A DNA stretch of 64,000 nt from assembly GCA_019054805.1 (NCBI GenBank), contig JAHQIY010000005.1, positions 4,075,501 to 4,139,500 on the forward strand. Reading direction: 5' to 3'. This DNA comes from Brachionus manjavacas (taxonomy: Eukaryota > Rotifera > Eurotatoria > Ploima > Brachionidae). The first letter of the stretch is position 1, and each line of letters starts with the position of its first letter. Positions 57,401 to 64,000 of the stretch are shown here, in pieces. The position numbers and the translations under genes are program-made. Under the pieces are notes generated by a model that was not told the DNA's origin, did no database searches, and saw only the letters and a list, made by a program, of their open reading frames with translations.

Positions 57401-58936
57401 CGATCTTAATAATTACTTAATCATTTGTTAATAATCTTGAGCAGTGCTAATGTCTTGAAACTCTGGCAAAATATTTAATTACTTCCCAAGTTGCGCAACC
57501 GAGTACGACATATTTTCTAGACTAAATCTTTGAAGTTTTAATATGGTACTTGGAGCAACAATCTGCGGCTCACTTTATTTTGATTCTAATTTAAAACCTG
57601 TTTGAGATTGAGAGCTTGTATTCCTTGGCAATTATCTTGTATATAGATCGATGCTTTATTAGAATATCGAATGAATTTATTAGTGGTATTAATCGCGACT
57701 AGAGTCATTCGTGGCCCAAATTTCGGACACTGAGTAGTACTTGAGCGATATTTTGTTCGAATGCTTTAACTTTGAATGGACCGGATATTACAAGTCCATC
57801 ACAATTTTAGATTAGATACCATATGTCATGTAGGTGAATGGCAACAATGCTTATTTTGATTCTTATTTTTAATAAAATTTTTGTTTAACCATCTATGAGT
57901 GGAAGCAATTAAATACACAAATATAAATGATTTTAGATAAAGTAAACATCAAAAATTAATAATTCTAAGTATATATGAAAAGCATTGTTTTTATTTTTCT
58001 TTTTTTTTATTGAAGAAAAAAAATTGTTTCATAATATTTTTGAGATAAATTAGAAATGATATCAATGTTCTTACAATTAAATTTTTTTAATGTTTATTTT
58101 TTTTTTCAAAGAAAAAATTCCTTTTAAAATAAAAACCAGGTAATCGTTTGTCTATTATCAATCAATTAAAATTTTGTTTCAAATCCATACTTTTTTCAAA
58201 ATGAATTAAAATTTACATATCAAAAAAAAACAACAACTCAAAAACAATGAAAAAAGAGTTAAACAAAACAATATATTAATATCGCTTTGTTGAACACCTT
58301 AAAACTATCACCACAATTACTTATCAAATAGCTATTTTAAATTTAATTACTTAATAAATATTTTTGCAATAATATTAAATATATTAGAAAAAAGCCACAA
58401 TTTTAGAGCTATCTCAAATTATCTTTAAAATTTTATCCAAAAATTGAAATGTTTGAATTCATAAATTGATTTCATTTTTTAATTATTGATCATTAAAAAC
58501 CATCCGTTTTTATTGTATCCGAAAATTTCTTTTATGAATAAAAATTAAAATTATAAAATTGCCAAAAAAATTCGAAAAATTTAAATCATTTCATTTTAAT
58601 GAAGTATAACTTAATTGATATTTAAAACATGATATAATTTTAACTAAACAAAATATTATTTAAAAAGAAATCCTTTCCAAAGTTATATTTTTTTTATTTT
58701 TTACTGATCATATTTTTGTGTTGCTTTTGTTAATCAAAGTATCTATTTCATAACAATAAAAAGCAATAAAATCTTAACTTTATAAATTTATTTACAGTTT
58801 ATTTTAGTAGATTAGTTCTTTAGAATGAAGATTAATTGTTTTTATGACTTTTGGTTTCCAAGCAATTTCAATTACCCTATTTGACTTTAAATAGCCGAAC
58901 CAAAATGTAATAATTTTATATAAAAATTGCCAAAAA

Positions 58937-61900
58937 ATGCCAAAAAATTCGAATGATTCTGGAAAAATTTTCATTAACTACTATATAGCTATTGCTTATG
59001 CTTCTTTTATTGTAATAGCATCTGTTCTAGTTGGAGTTCTTTCAGCTTTGGTAAATCCGCCTGAATGTAGAACTGACGATGCAATTAGTAAAATTGGTCA
59101 AAATACTGATGGTTATAGAAATAATTTTAAAGAAAATAAATCATCTTATGAATTACTGAAATATTTGTTTAAAAATCCAAAATCAAGCTTTTTAAAAGAG
59201 TTGGAACGCTGTGAGGAATTGAATCAACCGACCAATGGACAACTTTGGGAAAGCGTGACTTTGCCAAAAAACATAGTGCCTATTAAATATGATATAAAGC
59301 TGTATACGCCTGTTTTTGCAGCTGATTCGTACAGCGGAGAAATTCGAATTGAAATCGATGTTGTGGAACCAACTCAATTTATAATTTTAAATGCAAAATT
59401 TCTGAGTGTTTATTTAGCTTCGCTTAATGATACAGCTAACAATCAAGTTGAATTGGCCTGTGATGGTCTATTTTTACCAAATGATTATTATGTGCTAAAG
59501 ACAAAAAATGAACTTTCTAGACAAAAATATCTGTTAGATTTATTCTTTACAGGTAATCTAAACGTATTTAGCTCAGGTATTTTTGAAATAAAATATAACA
59601 ATGATGACAATGAATTTGACGGGTAAGCCAATAAATTAAAAATGTTTGTTTTATTATTTTTTATACAGAAGTATGCTTGCGAGTCATTTTGAGCCATTGG
59701 ACGCTCGTAAAGGATATCCATGTTTTGACGAGCCTCAGTTGAAAGCAAATTACGTAATTGAAATCTATCACCCAAATGGAACTCAAGCTCTTTCAAATTG
59801 GCCTGTAGAGGTAAATACATTTTTGATTTTTTTTATCTAATTTATCTAAATAACAGCATTTTAGTCTGAAAGTATTGTAAATGATGGAGAAATTTTGACA
59901 ATTTTCAAACAAACCCCTAGACTCCCATCTTATTTGATCGGTTTGACTGCTTTTAATAAATCGGATTTCGGTTTCAAACAAAAAATGACAGATCAAAATA
60001 TACCAGTAAATAATTGCTTTTAAAATAAATTTATCAATTTTATTTAGAATTTTAAAAGGTTAGATTTTGGGCCCGCAAAAATTATATAGAAAATGGCCTT
60101 GTTGATGATCCACTTCAAATGACAGTTGATCTCTTTAATTCTTTAGAGAAAATTTTCAGCGATGCCAAAGAAGCCATTCCGCCTAAAATCGATGTTTTTG
60201 CCATTCCGTTTTATCCTGTAAGAAAACTTTAAATAAAAAACTAATTAACTAAATATTTTATGATTAAAGCAAGAAGCTGTACCACACTCAGGACTCGTTT
60301 TATTTCAAGAAAACAAAGTCTTGTTTAAAAAAACCACTATACAAGAACGAGTAAGACAATCAATTACTCTAGAAATGGCAAAACTACTATCAGAATTTGT
60401 AAATATATTTAGTTTTAATCTATTTCTAAATTAAACTCTATTTTAAACAAAATTAAAGTGGTTTGGCAATTATATGACCTTTGAATGGTGGTCTGAATTA
60501 TGGCTTCAAGAAACTATTGGTAGCTTAATAATTCTTTTAGATTTTTGTGAATTAATTAAGTACTTTTTTTAATCATTAGCTGATTACATGAAATACAAAG
60601 TTGTAGATATGACATACCCTGACTGGCGAGTTGTAAGATTTAAATTTTGAAAGAAAAATTAAAAATTCAATAAATTCTCTTAGTACGACCAATTTATTAC
60701 TGAAGAACTTATTCAAGTGCTGACAGAAGATTGTAATTAAACAAAATCCATAATGAAAAATGAAACTCTTTTTATTTTTAGCTTATCCATCTTCTCATCC
60801 TGTAATCAAGCAAGTTAATAGTCCTACTGAAATCGATGAATTATTTGATGACATCGAAAGTTCCAAAGGTGCAGCTATCTTGCGCATGATGGAATATGAA
60901 ATTGGAAGCTATGATTTTATGCTTGGAATAAAAGTAAATTAATTTTAACTTCAAATTGTTTAGCATCTGTTATTTCAATCGCGTTAATTATAATTTAGAA
61001 TTATTTAAAACAAAGTCAAAATGGAATTGGTAAGCCAGAAAAATTGTGGGAAGCTTTAGACAATATTGTAATTAGATCAAGAAAAATAAATCAAAAATTT
61101 AAATTTTATATTTTTTAGAGAAATTGGCCGGCCAAAGATTTTGCAGAACGATGGTTTACTCAAGCAAATTATCCGTTTGTTAATGCTCGAATTAACAAAA
61201 AAAGTGATGGAAAATTTTATATTGACATTAATCAAGAAAGATTCAAATCAGATTATTCTATATTCAGCAATGAAGATTTATATCCCACAGTATTTAATTA
61301 CACTTGGTATATTCCTTTGAGATGTGTTTTTGGACGAAGTGCAGCTGATCCAGAACCCATAATTTTTGACTTCCAAATTGAAACAAAACACTTTTCTCAA
61401 GTCATTGGCGATGGAAATATTGAGTTTAATTGGTTTCATTGTGATGAAAGATTTGCCGGATATTATCTCCTAGATTACAGTGAGGAAAATTGGGAAAATC
61501 TTGGCTTTGCCTTGAAGCAGCGTAATGATGTAAAAATAATAAATTGTTTAAAATAATCTCTTTCAATAATTTTGATAAAATTAGTACTTAGAAGCTTCGG
61601 ATCGATCAAATTTGATCCATAATCTGTTCATCAACACTTTTAATGGCAAAACTTCGTATAAAATATTGACTGATTTTCTATCATATTTGCCTCAAGAAAC
61701 CGAATATTTACCTTGGAAGACAGTTCACAAGCATGTTATAGATCTAGCCGCAGTATTGGAGTACAGGCGTTCTTTCTATCCTGTTTCAGTAATAATCATT
61801 TTTAAAATTAAAATTAAAACTTATCTAAATTTTAAGCAATATTTTGTCACCATGCTTCAAGAAATTGAACATTCTAGTAACATTTGGGAAGCTTCTTCAA

Positions 61901-62811
61901 ATCATATTGAAGAGTATTTATTATTTTTTTTAAAGTTCAAAATTAAATTTTTTTCAAGATTGAAGAGGGAAATTATTCTTGAATTGTCTTGTCGAATGCT
62001 GGACTCGTATTGTCTTAAGAATGTCACTAATTTATGGCCTCAGGCATTTAATTCCTTAATAAGTTCAACAAATCCTAACACGTAAATTTTTATAAAAATT
62101 TCTTTCGTTTCTATCTTCCAATTTTTTTCATTAGTTTAGCTCCTCATGTTAAACAAATTGTTTACAATTATCATCTTCAGAATACCTATTCAATTAATGA
62201 ATGGCAGACAGTATTTTTGGAATATGAAACAATAGAAGATATTCAGGAAAGAGAAATGCTTCTTGAGGCAATTAGCTACAGTAGACTGCCGTCATTATTG
62301 AGCAAATTTTTGACGAGTGTGTCCAGCGATCAATTTAGACGAGAAGACTATTTTGACGTTATAAGATTTTTGGGCAAAAATCCCATCGGAAGAGAAATAG
62401 CATGGGATTTTTACCGCTCTAAATTTGTCGAAATCAACACTCTTTTTGGATTTGAAAATGTTAACATTGGTAAGATGTTATTGTACATTGCATCAACATT
62501 TAGTGATGAGTTTATGTATTTTGAAGTAAAATTATGAATTTTTTTGTTTGATTATAAAATTTAATTATTGATGCTAGCTTTTGAAATTTATTTATAATAC
62601 TCAAAGTGGTGCTAGTCAAAATGCTAGACTGAGATGCATAGAAATTGTATCAACCAATTTGATTTGGATTAATATGAAGGAAGAAGAAATAATTAAAGCG
62701 TTTACTGGTGGACGAATAAGTAATAGTTTTAACAACACAGTACTGAGTGATTTAAAATTAAAGTTATTGAATGCATACGAGGAAAAATTTGGCAAAAAAT
62801 ATTTGCACTAA
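58937..62811 (+). CDS. M1-family aminopeptidase homologue, probable pseudoenzyme (1026 aa, 16 exons)
   Basis: Exons: 58937-59622, 59669-59810, 59865-60005, 60059-60217, 60270-60398, 60459-60519, 60580-60632, 60684-60732, 60782-60933, 60999-61067, 61119-61529, 61585-61788, 61837-61913, 61959-62081, 62135-62525, 62578-62811. All junctions are GT-AG and the total is 1027 codons. Type II membrane topology: short cytoplasmic N-terminus, one membrane helix at residues 12-39, large extracellular part. PCFDEP (246-251) and TPRLPSYLIG fit aminopeptidase N/ERAP, as do WFGN (420-423), WLQETIADYM, SSKGAAILRMM and the C-terminal ERAP-like helical domain. But GAMEN is EAVPH (378-382), HEXXH is KLLSE (414-418), and the catalytic tyrosine position is Ser500. 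Only the third zinc ligand Glu437 remains. So substrate hydrolysis is unlikely; a binding, receptor or decoy role is inferred. Exon 4 uses AAAAG as acceptor, the least certain junction. Confidence 0.88.
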
Positions 62812-62841
62812 AACTTGGCTTTGATGATTTTATTTTATCTA

Positions 62842-62847
62842 AATAAA
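62842..62847 (+). terminator. Poly(A) signal of the M1 homologue
   Basis: AATAAA lies 31 bp after the stop codon; another ATAAAT follows near 62860. Confidence 0.5.
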
Positions 62848-64000
62848 TTTTCATTTTTTTAAATAAATTTATTTTAAAATCATTTAGATTTTATAAAAAT
62901 TTTGTGAAAATTTCATGCGATCAGTTGGAATTTTTTTGAGTTCAAATTAAATTTGAAAAGATTATTTGGTAATAAAAGTTGAGAATAATTTTTATATGAT
63001 TATCTCTTCTGGTACTTTATTCTAGTCATTTTCCATTTTTTTAAAATTAAATCTTGGAAAAATAATTTTTAACATTTGTGCGACTTCAATATCTTTCTAA
63101 TTTTAAAGGTTGTTTCACCTAAAAAAACACTTTACACTAACGTTTTGATTATTTTAAACTAGATAAAATAAGTACCAGTCGTTTTATTTTTTAAATCTTT
63201 TTTTCTGTTTTTTTTATTTTGCTATTTCCAGGGTCTATGTTCTTTGTTTTAAAAGTAATAAAAAATAAAATAAATAAAATGGACAAGAATTATAATGTAA
63301 CAAGAACTACTTTTTGAAATCTTAGTTTTAAATATCTAATCAAAAGAAGCTGAATCAATATATGTGCAATAAGAATTGCAAATTTTTGTGATTAATTAAA
63401 CAAAAATATTAAAATTTTTTAATTATCATCTCCAGAGTATACTAAAATTTTTGAACAGAAATGAATTCTTCTAAATCTTCGAAATGAAAGAATTAATTTA
63501 AAAAAAAAATATTTGTATAAATTTATTCTTGACAATTGGTGTTATCTTTGTGTCATCATCATACACTTTGAATTTTGTTTTGATTTGCCCAAACAAATCA
63601 TCAAAAAGGTGAAGTAAAAATCAGACTTGTTTTTAAGTCAAAAATCTTAAGTCAAATCAAGACAATGACTTAAAATTTTCTTTTTTAATTAAAAAAATTT
63701 CTAAATTAACAATGATCTTAAAATTATATTGGTCAAAGTTATCTACATTTATCCATAAGGTTCAGCCTTCAGACAAAAAATTTCGTTGAATAACGCACAT
63801 TTATAAATAGGTGATACATTTCTTAAAGAAATAGAATTTAATTTATTGACATTTTATGATTTTTATGTCTGTTAATTATAAAAAAAAAATTTTAGTTCAA
63901 GTCATAACTCAAAAATCATCATTTAAATAATTAATGATACAAATAAACAATCATTATCTAATTTATTTTTAAATTTTAAAAACTCTTAAATTTTTTCAAT
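62848..64000. other. AT-rich intergenic region to window end
   Basis: No coding frame, RNA gene or repeat recognised. Confidence 0.5.

Larger units (their letters stand above)
51568..58936. other. Non-coding region between kinase and peptidase genes
   Basis: 51568-54500 is less AT-rich than usual and has no coherent frame; it includes 5' flanking DNA of the kinase and the motif cluster at 53985-54456. 54500-58936 is AT-rich and featureless apart from the promoter region of the gene at 58937. No tRNA or other RNA gene recognised. Confidence 0.5.

Noticed and set aside
59842..59864. Alternative acceptor AACAG|CATTTTAG for exon 3 of the M1 homologue
   Set aside because: It leads to a stop within eight codons; the next AG gives the conserved TPRLPSYLIG segment in frame.

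Overview
The window looks like nuclear DNA of a small, very AT-rich invertebrate. Genes are metazoan (three Cdc42-type Rho GTPases, two PIM-like kinases, an M1-family ectopeptidase homologue). Introns are tiny (about 45-65 bp in nearly every case) with GT-AG ends, TAA/TAG/TGA behave as stops, and the mobile DNA is CR1/L2-like LINEs plus pogo/Tigger-type DNA elements. A monogonont rotifer such as Brachionus would fit, but that is inference; no sequence here proves it.

Layout. 1-1.6 kb: AT-rich spacer with a 67-bp repeat pair. 1.6-4.9 kb and 12.2-13.3 kb: three divergent pairs of small intronless genes for 97/112-aa proteins built on a 15-residue repeat (W-N-T-L-P-L-T-G-S-P-L-A-Y-N-H). Each pair shares a 377-378 bp spacer with a TATA box facing each gene. 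2787-4896 is an inverted copy of 12201-14307. 7.1-11.2 kb and 13.8-17.5 kb are transposon graveyards: a CR1-like LINE on the minus strand, a relic that looks like an LTR-element end, a TA-flanked Tigger derivative, and a broken plus-strand LINE with other fragments inside it. 18.6-21 kb: a relic of the small-gene family, a possible 41-aa gene, and two Cdc42 paralogues. 21-34 kb: mostly AT-rich spacer with a second TA-flanked pogo-like element (26411-27782), a fold-back MITE and LINE relics, ending at the canonical Cdc42 gene (33953-34596). 34.6-45 kb: gene-poor. 45-51.6 kb: two PIM-like kinases tail to tail, one intronless and GC-rich, one with two introns. 51.6-58.9 kb: non-coding, with a possible regulatory cluster near 54 kb that includes a perfect RFX X-box palindrome. 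58.9-62.8 kb: a 16-exon M1 aminopeptidase homologue whose zinc-binding and catalytic residues are nearly all replaced, so probably a membrane pseudoenzyme.

The genes do not form one pathway. The most unusual items are the 15-residue-repeat gene family with its paired promoters, the apparently dead M1 peptidase, and two independent transposons that both kept a DNA-binding domain and a C-terminal tail while losing the DDE nuclease.
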